Origin: Rs1 sp029027825
GTDB lineage: Bacteria > Pseudomonadota > Gammaproteobacteria > Pseudomonadales > Balneatricaceae
Direction of reading: 5' to 3'
Assembly: GCA_029027825.1 (NCBI GenBank)
Contig: CP093399.1
Location: forward strand, 4,464,001 to 4,528,000
DNA: 64,000 nt
Within the stretch, counting starts at the first letter, position 1, and every line of letters starts with the position of its first letter. The position numbers were made by a program, and so were the translations under genes. The notes below the pieces were generated by a model that was not told where the DNA came from, made no database searches, and saw only the letters and a program-made list of their open reading frames with translations. Below are positions 41,685-51,218 of the stretch, one piece after another.

Positions 41685-42328
41685 TCGATCTAGTGCGGGA
41701 CAGGTTTTACCTGTTAGCGACAAAAGAGCGTAAGCAACTGCTGTTTATTGTGTTTTGTACCATAATTGGCAGTTACGGATTCGCCGCTTCATTGCTCTGG
41801 GAGGAAATGTTCCAAGCCGAGAAAATGGCCAATCGCAAAGAAAACCGTATCAAGGTCCATTTAGGCGGTTTTAAAACTCCAGACATAGATACTTCTTATA
41901 GTCAGGCGGGTTTTGATGCTAAGCAACAGCAGCTAGCTTCACTAGAGCGGCAGTTAATCCGCTACAGCGCCAAGTTGATGCCTTTAGATACTCCTCAGCC
42001 GCAGGAAAAAATAAAATTAGCGCTGGCGCGGATGGCCGCTAAAAATGGCATAGCGATCACTTCCTTAACTTCTAGTCATGCTGAAATTGTTACTATGCCC
42101 GCCATCCTAGCTGGGCCAGAACTACGATATTTATTGCAAAACAGACCGGTATTTCAGGTGAGTTGCCAAGGCAATTACCATGCTTTTGTACGTTTTACTG
42201 AGCAGCTTAAACAGTTGCCTTACTATCATCTAATCCGCAATTTAAGCATCCAGCCCAGCTCTGTTGTGGCTGATAGTGGCGTTACACATAATGGTTACCT
42301 TACTATCACCTTCGATTTGCAGATGTGA
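41681..42328 (+). CDS. PilO/GspM-like inner-membrane protein
   Basis: 215 residues. One N-terminal helix (about 18-38, LLFIVFCTIIGSYGFAASLLW), a coiled-coil region (about 55-105) and a C-terminal ferredoxin-like domain with VSCQGNYHAFVRFTEQLKQL and LTITFDLQM, the PilO/GspM pattern. It forms the PilN-PilO inner-membrane pair with the upstream fusion. Starts in the ATGA overlap with it. Confidence 0.8.
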   Translation: MIDLVRDRFYLLATKERKQLLFIVFCTIIGSYGFAASLLWEEMFQAEKMANRKENRIKVHLGGFKTPDIDTSYSQAGFDAKQQQLASLERQLIRYSAKLMPLDTPQPQEKIKLALARMAAKNGIAITSLTSSHAEIVTMPAILAGPELRYLLQNRPVFQVSCQGNYHAFVRFTEQLKQLPYYHLIRNLSIQPSSVVADSGVTHNGYLTITFDLQM

Positions 42329-42374
42329 AATGAGCCAAACCTTTGATATTAATGTTCTAAAAAGGTGATAAATT

Positions 42375-43451
42375 TTGAATAATGAGCAAGTTATTCGACA
42401 GTTAATGGACGATTGCGTGACGCTAGAGGCGTCTGATCTACATCTATCGAAAGACATATCACCGACTTATCGTATTCATGGGCTAATTACTCGCACTGAC
42501 TCAGCGCCGATAGCGGCGGCTGATATAGAGGCGATGGCCTACAGTTTAATGAATGAGCATCATCGTGAATACTTTGCCCGGCATATGACTTTAGATATGG
42601 GTTTTTCATCGGCGCAGGGCTTTAGGTTTCGAATTAATATTTACCGGCAAAGGGGCAGTATCGCGATGGCGATTCGCTATTTAGACGGTGGTCTAAAAAC
42701 CACTAAAGAGCTGGGATTGCCACCGCAAATTAGCTATTTAACTAGCTTAAAAAGCGGCTTGGTACTCGTTTGTGGCTCTACTGGATCCGGTAAAAGTACC
42801 ACTTTAACGGCTATTTTGAACGACATTAATGAGAACCAAGAAAAACATATTCTGACCGTCGAAGACCCGATAGAGTTCGTGCATAGCAATATCAAATCTA
42901 TTATTCATCAGCGCGAGTTATACACCGATGTACTGGATTTTCCCAGTGCGGTAAAGGCGGCACTGCGTGAAGATCCGGACGTTATCATGATTGGTGAAAT
43001 GCGCGATATAGATACCATGCGCACTGCGATAACCGCCGCTGAAACCGGTCATTTGGTGTTTTCTACCTTGCACACCAATGATGCAGTTGGGGTTGTCGAA
43101 CGTTTAATTGGCAGCTTTCCCGGCAACGAGCAAAGTGTTGCGCGCCAGCGTATTGCGCACGCATTGAAGGCGGTAATATCACAAAATTTAATTCCCTCAG
43201 CCAGAGGTAATGGTCGCGAGGTGGTCGCCGAAATTTTGATGGTGACCAATGCGGTGGCCAACTTAATTGAATCTTCCAAGTCCAAGCAAATCTATTCAGT
43301 GATGGAAAGCAGCAGCCGTCAGGGTATGCAAACCTTAGATCAAGCACTGGTGCGCTTGGCACTATCTAAAGCGATTACTGTAGAAGCTGCCCAGCGTTTG
43401 TGTCGCGACCCCGAGAGCTTTAGTAAATTACTGCAGCGCGGGTTTAACTAA
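42375..43451 (+). CDS. PilT-like ATPase of the filament locus
   Basis: 358 residues, starting at TTG 42375 after AAGGTGAT. Motifs: ASDLHLSKDISPTYRIHG, Walker A GSTGSGKSTT, LTVEDPIEFVHSNIKS, DPDVIMIGEMRD, GHLVFSTLHTNDAVGV, and late AVANLIES where PilT has AIRNLIRE. It is a retraction-type ATPase paralogous to pilT/pilU at 11-13 kb but dedicated to this system; the diverged AIRNLIRE-type helix suggests altered coupling. The stop overlaps the ATG of the PilB-like gene. Confidence 0.92.
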   Translation: MNNEQVIRQLMDDCVTLEASDLHLSKDISPTYRIHGLITRTDSAPIAAADIEAMAYSLMNEHHREYFARHMTLDMGFSSAQGFRFRINIYRQRGSIAMAIRYLDGGLKTTKELGLPPQISYLTSLKSGLVLVCGSTGSGKSTTLTAILNDINENQEKHILTVEDPIEFVHSNIKSIIHQRELYTDVLDFPSAVKAALREDPDVIMIGEMRDIDTMRTAITAAETGHLVFSTLHTNDAVGVVERLIGSFPGNEQSVARQRIAHALKAVISQNLIPSARGNGREVVAEILMVTNAVANLIESSKSKQIYSVMESSSRQGMQTLDQALVRLALSKAITVEAAQRLCRDPESFSKLLQRGFN

Positions 43452-45049
43452 TGGCGGTTTCAGAGACGGTATTGATCAGTGCTGCGGTACTGGCTGGTTT
43501 AGTTTCCAGTGAAAAAGTAGCAGCCTATAAAACCCAAGCACGTCAGCAAAACTTGTCAGTACTTGAGTTGATATGCCGCGAGGGTCGCTTCCCGGTAAGC
43601 GCTATGTATAGAGCGCTTGCCAGCAGTCGTCAATTGGCGTTTTACAACCGCGATGACTTTGTTGTCGATGCTAAGCTGATCACACCTTTTAACAGTCAAA
43701 TTATGCTCAGACGACTGTTCTTGCCGGTCGAGATCGGTAGTCAGCTGGTGGTGTTAAGCAGCGATCCGGAAGATAACATGGTGTTAGACACTGTGCAGCG
43801 CAGCCTTAATAAAAAACCAGTGCTAGCCTTGGCTGATCCACTGATGATTGAGGCAATTTTGCGGCAGCACTTTGCCATTTACAGCAATAATTTTAATGCC
43901 ATCGGGATTTTTGATGACATCATGAAAGAAGCCTACTATCGCCAGGCGACCGATTTGCATTTTGAGGCGTTAGAAGAGGGCATGCAGCTCAGAGTACGGG
44001 TCGACGGACGCCTGCAACTCTACGATCGACCTATAGATAAAGATCTGGCGAATGCGTTAATGAGCCGGATAAAAGTGTTATCTGGGATGGACATTGCCGA
44101 GCAAAATACCGCTCAAGATGGCGGCTTTGCCTACCGTATTCTCAGTTGGAATGATATTTCTGAAATAGAAATGCGGGTCGCGGTAATCCCAACTCGCTTT
44201 GGTGAGCGCGCGACGTTACGAATATTGGGGCAAAGCACTGCGGATATGCGGTTAAGTCAATTGGGCATGCCGCAACATCTACTGGAGCCGATGCAGGCAG
44301 CGATTAAAAAACCCTACGGGATTGTGCTAGTAACCGGACCTACCGGCAGTGGTAAAAGTACCACTTTGTACGGCTCTCTACGTGAGCTTGATGCGCAAAA
44401 AATTAATATTATGACGGTTGAAGACCCTATTGAGCAAGTGATCGAGGGTATTTCGCAAATCCAAGTGTCCGACAAACTCAGTTTTTCCAGCGCGCTGCGC
44501 TCGTTCTTGCGGCACGATCCAGATGTCATGCTGGTCGGTGAAATCCGCGATAAAGAAACCGCTGAAACCGCGGTGCGTGCGGCGATGACCGGTCATATGG
44601 TGATGTCCACTTTACACACCAACAATGCAGTATCAGCGATTAATCGTTTAATCGACATCGGCTGTGCCAGTTACTTAATCGCCAGTACCTTAGTTGGGGT
44701 CGTTGCGCAGCGCTTGTTAAGACGCATCTGTAAACACTGCCAACAACCCTATCAGGCCAGTGAACAGCAATTAAGCTTGCTGGCAGTAAAAGCGCCGTTA
44801 ACTCTGTATCGAGGAGAGGGCTGTTCGCTGTGTTCAGGTAGTGGTTACAGCGGTCGGGTCGGTATTTATGAAACCTTGTGGATGAACAAAAGCTTAGAGC
44901 AGTTGATCCACGAAGGTGCCAGTGATGAACAACTAAAACAACAAGCATTAGACGATGACTTACTGCATACGCTCTGGCAAGACGCGCGAGACAAAGTGCT
45001 AGCGGGGGTGATTGATCTCCAGGAGGCTGAGTTACTTTACTACGCTTAA
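43451..45049 (+). CDS. PilB/GspE-like extension ATPase 1
   Basis: 532 residues. The N-terminal domain (about 5-140) resembles T2SSE_N but without a clean MshEN motif. The ATPase core has ATDLHFEALEEGMQLRVRVDGR, Walker A GPTGSGKST, MTVEDPIEQVIEG, DPDVMLVGEIRDKETAETA and HMVMSTLHTNNAVSA. A Zn-binding tetracysteine (CKHCQQPY and CSLCSGSG) is present. Typical polymerising ATPase. It starts in the stop codon of the PilT-like gene. Confidence 0.92.
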   Translation: MAVSETVLISAAVLAGLVSSEKVAAYKTQARQQNLSVLELICREGRFPVSAMYRALASSRQLAFYNRDDFVVDAKLITPFNSQIMLRRLFLPVEIGSQLVVLSSDPEDNMVLDTVQRSLNKKPVLALADPLMIEAILRQHFAIYSNNFNAIGIFDDIMKEAYYRQATDLHFEALEEGMQLRVRVDGRLQLYDRPIDKDLANALMSRIKVLSGMDIAEQNTAQDGGFAYRILSWNDISEIEMRVAVIPTRFGERATLRILGQSTADMRLSQLGMPQHLLEPMQAAIKKPYGIVLVTGPTGSGKSTTLYGSLRELDAQKINIMTVEDPIEQVIEGISQIQVSDKLSFSSALRSFLRHDPDVMLVGEIRDKETAETAVRAAMTGHMVMSTLHTNNAVSAINRLIDIGCASYLIASTLVGVVAQRLLRRICKHCQQPYQASEQQLSLLAVKAPLTLYRGEGCSLCSGSGYSGRVGIYETLWMNKSLEQLIHEGASDEQLKQQALDDDLLHTLWQDARDKVLAGVIDLQEAELLYYA

Positions 45050-45139
45050 CTTCCTGCCAGCAATGTGTTTTTTCTATAACCTTTTAACCTAGGTCCAACG
45101 GCTGAATCTAGGTTAAACCACTAAGAGAGTGACTAGCCT

Positions 45140-46369
45140 ATGGCCATTTTTAAGTACCGAGCCTTAGATCAAGAAGGTAGAGAAACTAAAGGTCGAATTG
45201 AAGCGACCAGTGTTAACGAAGCCAGTGCCAAATTACGCGGTAAAGCGTTGCATCTATTGAGTATTAAGGCTGCAACTAGCGGTGCTAATCCGTTTAAATT
45301 GCTGGCTGGGCTGCTATCCAAGCTTAGCCCTGGTCAGTATCGCTCGCCTAAATCTATCGACAAAGTGATGATGTTTAGGCAGCTTGCGCTGATGATTCGC
45401 TCTGGCAATACCTTGACTCAGGGGCTAGAAATTTGCTCGGAAATGACCGAGAACAAGCTGCTGCGCCGCTCACTGGTTAAAATGTTGGTGAGTATTCAAA
45501 GTGGAGCGAGTTTCTCAACTGCGGTAGAGCAACAAAAGGGTATGTTCCCATCAATTGTCGCCAAGCTGATTGCCGCTGCTGAAGTGTCTGGTGAGTTACA
45601 AGTTACCTTAGAGCGGCTAGCGGAAAATTTGGAGCGCGGCGCGCAGGTACGCCGCCAGTTTGTTTCCAGCTTAACCTATCCGGGAATTTTGTTTTCAGCA
45701 GCAGTGGCTGTCTTTCTCGGCCTATCGTTAGGGATAGTGCCTAAGTTTGCCAAGATGCTAGAAAATAAATCCACGGATCTACCGGCGATTACCCAGGCAA
45801 TGCTCGATGTGTCGGCCTGGTTGATAGAGTACGGAGCTGCTTTAGGGATTAGTTTAGGGGTGGTGACGTTCTCTATTCTCGCGGCCTATACCACAGTGTC
45901 AGGCAAAAAAATTATCGATGGCGTGCTGCTAAACATGCCCATAATTGGCTCGAGTATTCGCACCTCAGGTATGGCGCAAATGGGCTGGACGATGTCAATG
46001 CTACTGGGTTCAGGGTTGACCGTGATTGAAGCGCTGCGAGTAATGCGCAGTATTACTGGCAATCAGCGTTTAGCGGTGTGCTTTGAACATGCGGGCAATG
46101 AAATATTGGCTGGGCGCAGCTTAGCCTTTGGTCTACAACAGGCGCATATCCCAGTGATGGTACAACATATGACCGGGATTGGTGAGCGCAGTGGCGAGTT
46201 AGAGCACGTGATGCTCGAACTCGGAAAATACTATCAGCAAAGCGCCGAGTCGCGGATCAAAGCCATGGTGGCGATGATTGAGCCGGCAATGACCATCATA
46301 GTGGGCGGCATGGTGGCCTTTGTCTATATCGGCTTCTTTACCGCGATGATTAAAGTTTCTGCGGGTTAG
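45140..46369 (+). CDS. PilC/GspF-like inner-membrane platform protein
   Basis: 409 residues with two repeats of the GspF fold. It starts AIFKYRALDQEGRETKGRIEA. Three membrane helices lie at about 180-200, 233-255 and 380-405. The motifs FRQLALMIRSGNTLTQGLEI and later MTGIGERSGELEHVMLELG are conserved. It provides the rotor or platform on which the ATPases act. 90 bases separate it from the preceding ATPase gene, with the second ATPase 23 bases downstream. Confidence 0.93.
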   Translation: MAIFKYRALDQEGRETKGRIEATSVNEASAKLRGKALHLLSIKAATSGANPFKLLAGLLSKLSPGQYRSPKSIDKVMMFRQLALMIRSGNTLTQGLEICSEMTENKLLRRSLVKMLVSIQSGASFSTAVEQQKGMFPSIVAKLIAAAEVSGELQVTLERLAENLERGAQVRRQFVSSLTYPGILFSAAVAVFLGLSLGIVPKFAKMLENKSTDLPAITQAMLDVSAWLIEYGAALGISLGVVTFSILAAYTTVSGKKIIDGVLLNMPIIGSSIRTSGMAQMGWTMSMLLGSGLTVIEALRVMRSITGNQRLAVCFEHAGNEILAGRSLAFGLQQAHIPVMVQHMTGIGERSGELEHVMLELGKYYQQSAESRIKAMVAMIEPAMTIIVGGMVAFVYIGFFTAMIKVSAG

Positions 46370-46392
46370 TCACTTATTTATAGGTAATAAAT

Positions 46393-47730
46393 ATGAAATT
46401 ATCATTACAAGACATAAGCTTAGATCCAGCTAACTTAAGCTTTGCAATTATAGAAAATAATGTTGATAACAGCGATCCAGCACCGGCGACTCATCAAGAA
46501 ATGAATGTCCCTTTGTACCTAAACCGGACCTTAATAGAGGCAATTAATCACGGCGCTTCGGATGTCCATTTTGAACCCTATGTCGATCATTTTCGGATCC
46601 GCATGCGCATTGACGGAGTGATGACCAAAACCGCAGATATGCCCAAAGTATTCGGCCAGCAAATGTCTGCCCGGATTAAAGTGATCGCCGGTTTAGACAT
46701 ATCAGAGCAGCGTATTCCCCAGGGCGGACGTTTTAAGCTACTGCTAGGAAATCAGCAGGGATTAGATTTCAGGTGCTCGACTATCCCTACTCTACACGGC
46801 GAAACTATTGTTTTGCGTCTGCTGTACTTACCTGAAAAATTACTCGATTTAAACCTGCTAGGTTTTGAAGCAGAACAATTGCCAGCCGTGCTCAATGCCA
46901 TTAAACAATTGCAGGGCATGGTGTTAGTCACAGGCCCAACAGGTAGCGGCAAAACAGTGACTTTGTACACGTTGATCAAGCACATAAATCAGCAGCCGCG
47001 CAGTATCTATACTATAGAAGATCCGGTTGAAATTGATCTCGATGGCGTTAATCAAATTAGCATTGATGAGCGGATTAGCTTTGCGGAATCCGCGCGTACT
47101 ATTTTACGTCAAGATCCCGATGTGATCATGCTCGGTGAAATGCGCGACAGTGAAACGATTGACACCGCAATAAAAGCCGCACACACCGGTCATTTAGTGT
47201 TGTCTACCTTGCATGCCAACACCGCGGCAAAATCAGTGTTGCGTTTACGCAATTTGGGAGTGGCCGCACATGACATCGCCTCAACCGTCAACTTAGTGAT
47301 TAGTCAGCGCTTACTGCGCAAATTAGATCCTGACAATGTTGAGCAAATCGTCGTGCCTAAAAGCCGCTTATTAGCGCTAGGTTTTGCGGAGGATGAAATA
47401 GCAGGTTTAACCTTGTTCCGCGCCCGCGTACAAAATAATAGCTCAGGCTATAAGGGCCGCATCGGTATTTACCAAGTGATGCCGATCACCCAGCCACTGG
47501 CAAAATTAATTGCACAGGGCGCCTCAGATGCAGAAATTGAAAATTACGCACAGCAGCAAGGTATTCAAGATCTGCGGCGCAGTGCGTTGAACAAAGTGAA
47601 GGCAGGTATTACTGATATAGACGAAGTAGAGCGAGTGCTAGGTTTTATCGACGACTACCAACCACCCGTCAGCAACGCTATCAATACCCGTAAAAAACCA
47701 CAAATTACCCCGATAGTGGAAGAGGTTTAA
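46393..47730 (+). CDS. PilB/GspE-like ATPase 2, short, no zinc motif
   Basis: 445 residues. It lacks the N-terminal domain of ATPase 1: the core starts at about residue 35 with NRTLIEAINHGASDVHFEPY. Walker A is GPTGSGKTVT; IEDPVEIDLDGVNQ, DPDVIMLGEMRDSETIDTA and HLVLSTLHANTAAKSV are present. The tetracysteine found in ATPase 1 is absent (LRKLDPDNVEQIVVPKS in that place). So it is a second polymerisation-type ATPase with a reduced architecture. It is followed directly by the pseudopilin genes. Confidence 0.9.
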   Translation: MKLSLQDISLDPANLSFAIIENNVDNSDPAPATHQEMNVPLYLNRTLIEAINHGASDVHFEPYVDHFRIRMRIDGVMTKTADMPKVFGQQMSARIKVIAGLDISEQRIPQGGRFKLLLGNQQGLDFRCSTIPTLHGETIVLRLLYLPEKLLDLNLLGFEAEQLPAVLNAIKQLQGMVLVTGPTGSGKTVTLYTLIKHINQQPRSIYTIEDPVEIDLDGVNQISIDERISFAESARTILRQDPDVIMLGEMRDSETIDTAIKAAHTGHLVLSTLHANTAAKSVLRLRNLGVAAHDIASTVNLVISQRLLRKLDPDNVEQIVVPKSRLLALGFAEDEIAGLTLFRARVQNNSSGYKGRIGIYQVMPITQPLAKLIAQGASDAEIENYAQQQGIQDLRRSALNKVKAGITDIDEVERVLGFIDDYQPPVSNAINTRKKPQITPIVEEV

Positions 47731-47731
47731 G

Positions 47732-48514
47732 ATGAATACTAGCGATAAAATCACCACTAAACCTTTGTTAAAACAACAGGGATTTACCTTGTTGGAGTTG
47801 CTCGTGGTCGTGTCGATATTGGCGGCGATGGCTGGCATCGCGACCTCGGCGGTCGATCTTTATAATGAGAGAGCTCGCGAAGAGTTAGTGCATGTGGAAA
47901 TGAATAATATTGCCGATGCGATTTATAAATTTCAAACGGATACAGGGTATTTTCCAAAGACTGGAGTGTATTCAAACAACAATATTAGCAATGATTTAAG
48001 TTCATTGTATCTGGCTCCAACAGAAGGTGTTGTATGGGACTCTGCAATTGGTATTGGCTGGAATGGGCCATATATGGCAAAAAATACTCAACAGAGAATG
48101 CACTATAAGGGTGCGGATAGCCAAAGTAATTGTGAACTTGAGCAACTCGGAGTTCTAAATGCTAGTAACTCTTTTATAGCAATAGAAGATCCTTTTCAAC
48201 GTGCACGAGAAGGTAAGTTTGGCTATTCGTCACAATCTCAATGTTTCGTGATCCTTAATACTAAAAGAAATAAGCTGTCGACTACAAGGGAGAGTATTGC
48301 CAGGTCTTATGCGGGGCAAGCTTATCGCTATGAAGTTAATTTTAAAAATAATCTCTATCCAGATTGTGTGGAAAGCGGTAATGGTTGTGTCGCACTAACA
48401 AGTCTTGGGAAAAATGGCATATATGAATCATATCCATCGGCAGATCCTTTGGCAGTAGACTGCTCTGTAGATACATGTGATGACATAGTGAAAGTTTTGA
48501 GGGTAAATAAATGA
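47732..48514 (+). CDS. pseudopilin 1 (GspG-like)
   Basis: 260 residues. Prepilin motif KQQG then FTLLELLVVVSILAAMAG, leader of 17 residues, Glu +5. After the helix comes ERAREELVHVEMNNIADAIYKFQTDTGYFPK, a GspG-like segment, then a Cys-containing globular part (Cys in SNCELEQ, SQCFVIL, DCVESGNGC, DCSVDTCDD). It starts two bases after the ATPase stop. The last bases overlap pseudopilin 2. Confidence 0.85.
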   Translation: MNTSDKITTKPLLKQQGFTLLELLVVVSILAAMAGIATSAVDLYNERAREELVHVEMNNIADAIYKFQTDTGYFPKTGVYSNNNISNDLSSLYLAPTEGVVWDSAIGIGWNGPYMAKNTQQRMHYKGADSQSNCELEQLGVLNASNSFIAIEDPFQRAREGKFGYSSQSQCFVILNTKRNKLSTTRESIARSYAGQAYRYEVNFKNNLYPDCVESGNGCVALTSLGKNGIYESYPSADPLAVDCSVDTCDDIVKVLRVNK

Positions 48515-49398
48515 TTAATTTTAAAGCTAATAAGCAAACAGGTTTTACCCTCTTAGAGTTGATTGTGGTGATTGGGTTGCTTGGGTTAGTAACTAGCTTG
48601 GCGAGTGATTTTATGATTAATGAGTCTAATCAGCAGCGCTTTGATACATCCAAAAATCGCTTAGAACAGGTTAGATATGCAATTATTGGTGATAGTAGCC
48701 GATCTTTAAATGGACAGCCAACAATTAGTGGTTTTATAGCAGACACTGGCAGATTGCCTGGTAGTACAGCTAATTTATTAGGCAATATTGATTTTTGTAC
48801 GAAGCCTGAGTTCACTAATAAAGCTAGTTGTGTCTTGCCAGCAGAATGGAAGGCTGGAGTTTGCTCTGATGTAAGTTATATAAACAAAGCAGATTGTGAA
48901 AGTAACAGTGCTACGTGGTCAGTAGCTGACGCTAACTGGAATGGCCCGTATCTTAGAGCTAACAATGACAATGATTTCTACGATGGTTGGTCAAATTCTA
49001 TTACAACTACAGTGGCGAGTGGTGGTCTTTTGACGATTACTTCGCTAGGGTTAGATAGAGCAGTGGGAGAAAGTACTAGTGAATATGCCCAATACGAAGC
49101 AGATCAGAGCGTGGTTATCTATAAAAAGGATTACTCAATTTCCGGTCAAAGTTTTGAGGTTATATTTAATACAATTCCGTCAGGTTGTGACAAATTTGAA
49201 ATAAGTCCGAAACCAACATCAGCATTAGATTATGCTATTTCTGCTAGTTCAGGTGTGAGTACCATCGGGCCTATTGTAGACATTCCCTATCGTAAATTCA
49301 CTATAACGACCAAAGGTCCATCCTGCACATCGACTACCAACACGATATTTATTCATCCAATTAACAAAGACCCGCAACAGAATGTTAAATTTAGATAA
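48511..49398 (+). CDS. pseudopilin 2
   Basis: 295 residues. Prepilin motif KQTG then FTLLELIVVIGLLGLVTS, leader of 11 residues, Glu +5. The segment QQRFDTSKNRLEQVRYAIIGDSS followed by DTGRLPGS resembles other GspG/H-like minor pilins. Cys residues occur in FCTKPEF, SCVLPAE, VCSDV, DCESN, GCDKFE and PSCTS. The 3' third is visibly AT-richer than the assembly genes. It is the last gene of the locus; no prepilin peptidase is present, so processing relies on PilD elsewhere. Confidence 0.82.
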   Translation: MINFKANKQTGFTLLELIVVIGLLGLVTSLASDFMINESNQQRFDTSKNRLEQVRYAIIGDSSRSLNGQPTISGFIADTGRLPGSTANLLGNIDFCTKPEFTNKASCVLPAEWKAGVCSDVSYINKADCESNSATWSVADANWNGPYLRANNDNDFYDGWSNSITTTVASGGLLTITSLGLDRAVGESTSEYAQYEADQSVVIYKKDYSISGQSFEVIFNTIPSGCDKFEISPKPTSALDYAISASSGVSTIGPIVDIPYRKFTITTKGPSCTSTTNTIFIHPINKDPQQNVKFR

Positions 49399-49556
49399 CC
49401 GATGTGGAACTGTCCGGCTGTTTTGTTTGATAAAAAATAGCCAGTTCAGGTTTATGCTTGATAGGATATGTTAACTGGCATTTTACGTCTTATGGGTGGT
49501 TTTTAGAGCTGAGAAAGGTGATGAATAAATTTAACTGATTTCTTTTTTGGGGCTTA

Positions 49557-49810
49557 GGGTCAAGGGATTGCGGTGCGGTTTCGCCTGCGGCGAGTTCATT
49601 TCTTTTGCGTGGCCAAAAGAAACCGAACCAAAGAAAAAGCCACCCAATATTGCCGAGTGATTCCTGCGCAATTTACTAAATTGACGGCCGCTCGTAAGGG
49701 GCATCCATGCCCCACTCGCTCTTCGCGACATCCTGTCGCTACGCTTCGACAATTTAGCAAATTGCTCCGGCGGCAATAAAAGGGGTTTTTTGCGCTCCGT
49801 CGTGTTTTTT
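49557..49810 (-). repeat. interspersed repeat B, copy 2
   Basis: About 254 bp, same family as the 23042 copy, in the same orientation. Begins GGGTCAAGGGATTGCGG and runs through GGGGCATCCATGCCCC to GGCGGCAATAAAAGG. Open frames on both strands are by-products of the repeat. Confidence 0.9.
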
Positions 49811-49880
49811 AGGGAGTGGGTGGGTGTTTGTATTATTATTTTGGGGCTGAAAATGTAACTGATTTCTTTTTTTGTGGCTT

Positions 49881-49918
49881 AGGGTCAAGGGATTGCGGTG
49901 CGGTTTCGCCGGTGGCGA
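49881..49918 (-). repeat. truncated repeat B joined to repeat A, second instance
   Basis: Same truncated-B-to-A junction (GTGGCGA then ACAATATAAGG) as at 23424, indicating that the joint was duplicated rather than formed twice. Confidence 0.85.
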
Positions 49919-49920
49919 AC

Positions 49921-50279
49921 AATATAAGGCACACACTGTTTATATAACTGCAATACACAAACAAATCAAACAATATCCCTGATCTTTAAAATTTTAGAAG
50001 CTAAAAGTATCGTTTGCGTAAAATGTCAGCTACGGAGCTACAATCCCCTTTGTATTGCCGCCGGAGCTATTTGCTAAATTGTCGAGTGTAGCGACAGGAC
50101 GTCGCGGAAAGCGTAGTTGAGCCATGGATGGCGAATCTGCGCGGCCGTCAATTTAGTGAATAGCGTAGGGATCTTTCGGCAATGGTAGGGCGAATTTTTC
50201 TTTGGTTCGGTTTCTTTTTTTCGCAAAAAAGAAATGAACTCGCTGCAGCGAAACTGCACCTGAAATCACTTGACCTTAA
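49921..50279 (+). repeat. interspersed repeat A, copy 5
   Basis: Full-length A, about 359 bp, followed by a 39-base linker with TCACTTAAAATATCTAGTCA almost identical to 23004-23041, and then B copy 3. Confidence 0.9.
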
Positions 50280-50318
50280 AACCTCAAAAAAAATCACTTA
50301 AAATATCTAGTCACTACA

Positions 50319-50572
50319 AAGGTCAAGGGATTGCGGGGCGGTTTCGCCGGTGGCGAGTTCATTTCTTTTGCGTGGCCAAAAGAAACCGAACCAAAGAAAA
50401 GGCCACCCAATATTGCCGAGTGATTCCTGCGCAATTTACTAAATTGACGGCCGCTCGTAAGGGGCATCCATGCCCCACTCACTCTTCGCGACATCCTGTC
50501 GCTACGCTTCGACAATTTAGCAAATTGCTCCGGTGGCAATAAAAGGGGTTTTTGAGCTCCGTCGTGTTTTTT
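50319..50572 (-). repeat. interspersed repeat B, copy 3
   Basis: B subfamily copy after A copy 5, in the same A-linker-B arrangement as 22646-23296. Confidence 0.9.
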
Positions 50573-50656
50573 GGGGAGTGGCTGGGTGCTTTTATTATTA
50601 TTTTGGGGCTGAAAATGTAACAGGTGAAATTTAGCTGATTTCTTTTTTGTAGTTTA

Positions 50657-50910
50657 AGGACCAGGGATTGCGGTGCGGTTTCGCCGGTGGCGAGTTCATT
50701 TCTTTTGCGTGGCCAAAAGAAACCGAACCTATGTAAATGCCACCCAATATTGCCGAGTGATTCCTGCGCAATTTACTAAATTGACGGCCGCTCGTAAGGG
50801 GCATCCATGCCCCACTCGCTCTTCGCGACATCCTGTCGCTACGCTTCGACAATTTAGCAAATTGCTCCGGCGGCAATAAAAGGGGTTTATGAGCTTCGTC
50901 GTGTTTTTGG
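50657..50910 (-). repeat. interspersed repeat B, copy 4 (MITE-split extension)
   Basis: Begins GGACCAGGGATTGCGG. Its downstream extension, GTGTGTCTCTTGTTTAATAG, matches 23296-23370 and is interrupted by the MITE at 50946, then continues GATAATGACGGGTGTT after the element. Confidence 0.88.
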
Positions 50911-50945
50911 GAGTGGCTGGTGTGTCTCTTGTTTAATAGTATGTT

Positions 50946-51105
50946 CCTGAATCAGTGGCTTCACTGCACCACATAGCGCAAACTCTTGATCCTACGGCGG
51001 TTAGAAAAATACCCGCTGAATCTACGGGTGCAGCTAATGTTTTTCAATTCCACCGTAGAACCAATATATTACACTCTGTATTCTCTTTGAAGCCACAGAT
51101 TCAGG
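50946..51105. mobile_element. 160-bp MITE, copy 2 (inside a B-repeat extension)
   Basis: CCTGAATCAGTGGCTTC to CACAGATTCAGG, inverted relative to copies 1 and 3. Perfect 5-bp duplication ATGTT at 50941-50945 and 51106-51110. The B1 copy at about 23319-23340 is the uninterrupted paralogue of this site. Confidence 0.92.
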
Positions 51106-51218
51106 ATGTTGATAATGACGGGTGTTATTAAATCTTGTTGTGGTGCATATTATAGGTGTCGTAAATGCGATTGATTCTATATTATCTTTAGCAATTAAAT
51201 GCTTCTTTAGATGGGCAA

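Noticed and set aside
34704..49398. Canonical T2SS or MSHA operon
   Set aside because: There is no GspE-F-G-H-I-J-K-L-M order, no MshE-type gene set and no prepilin peptidase; PilM-PilN-PilO and a PilT-like ATPase are present instead.
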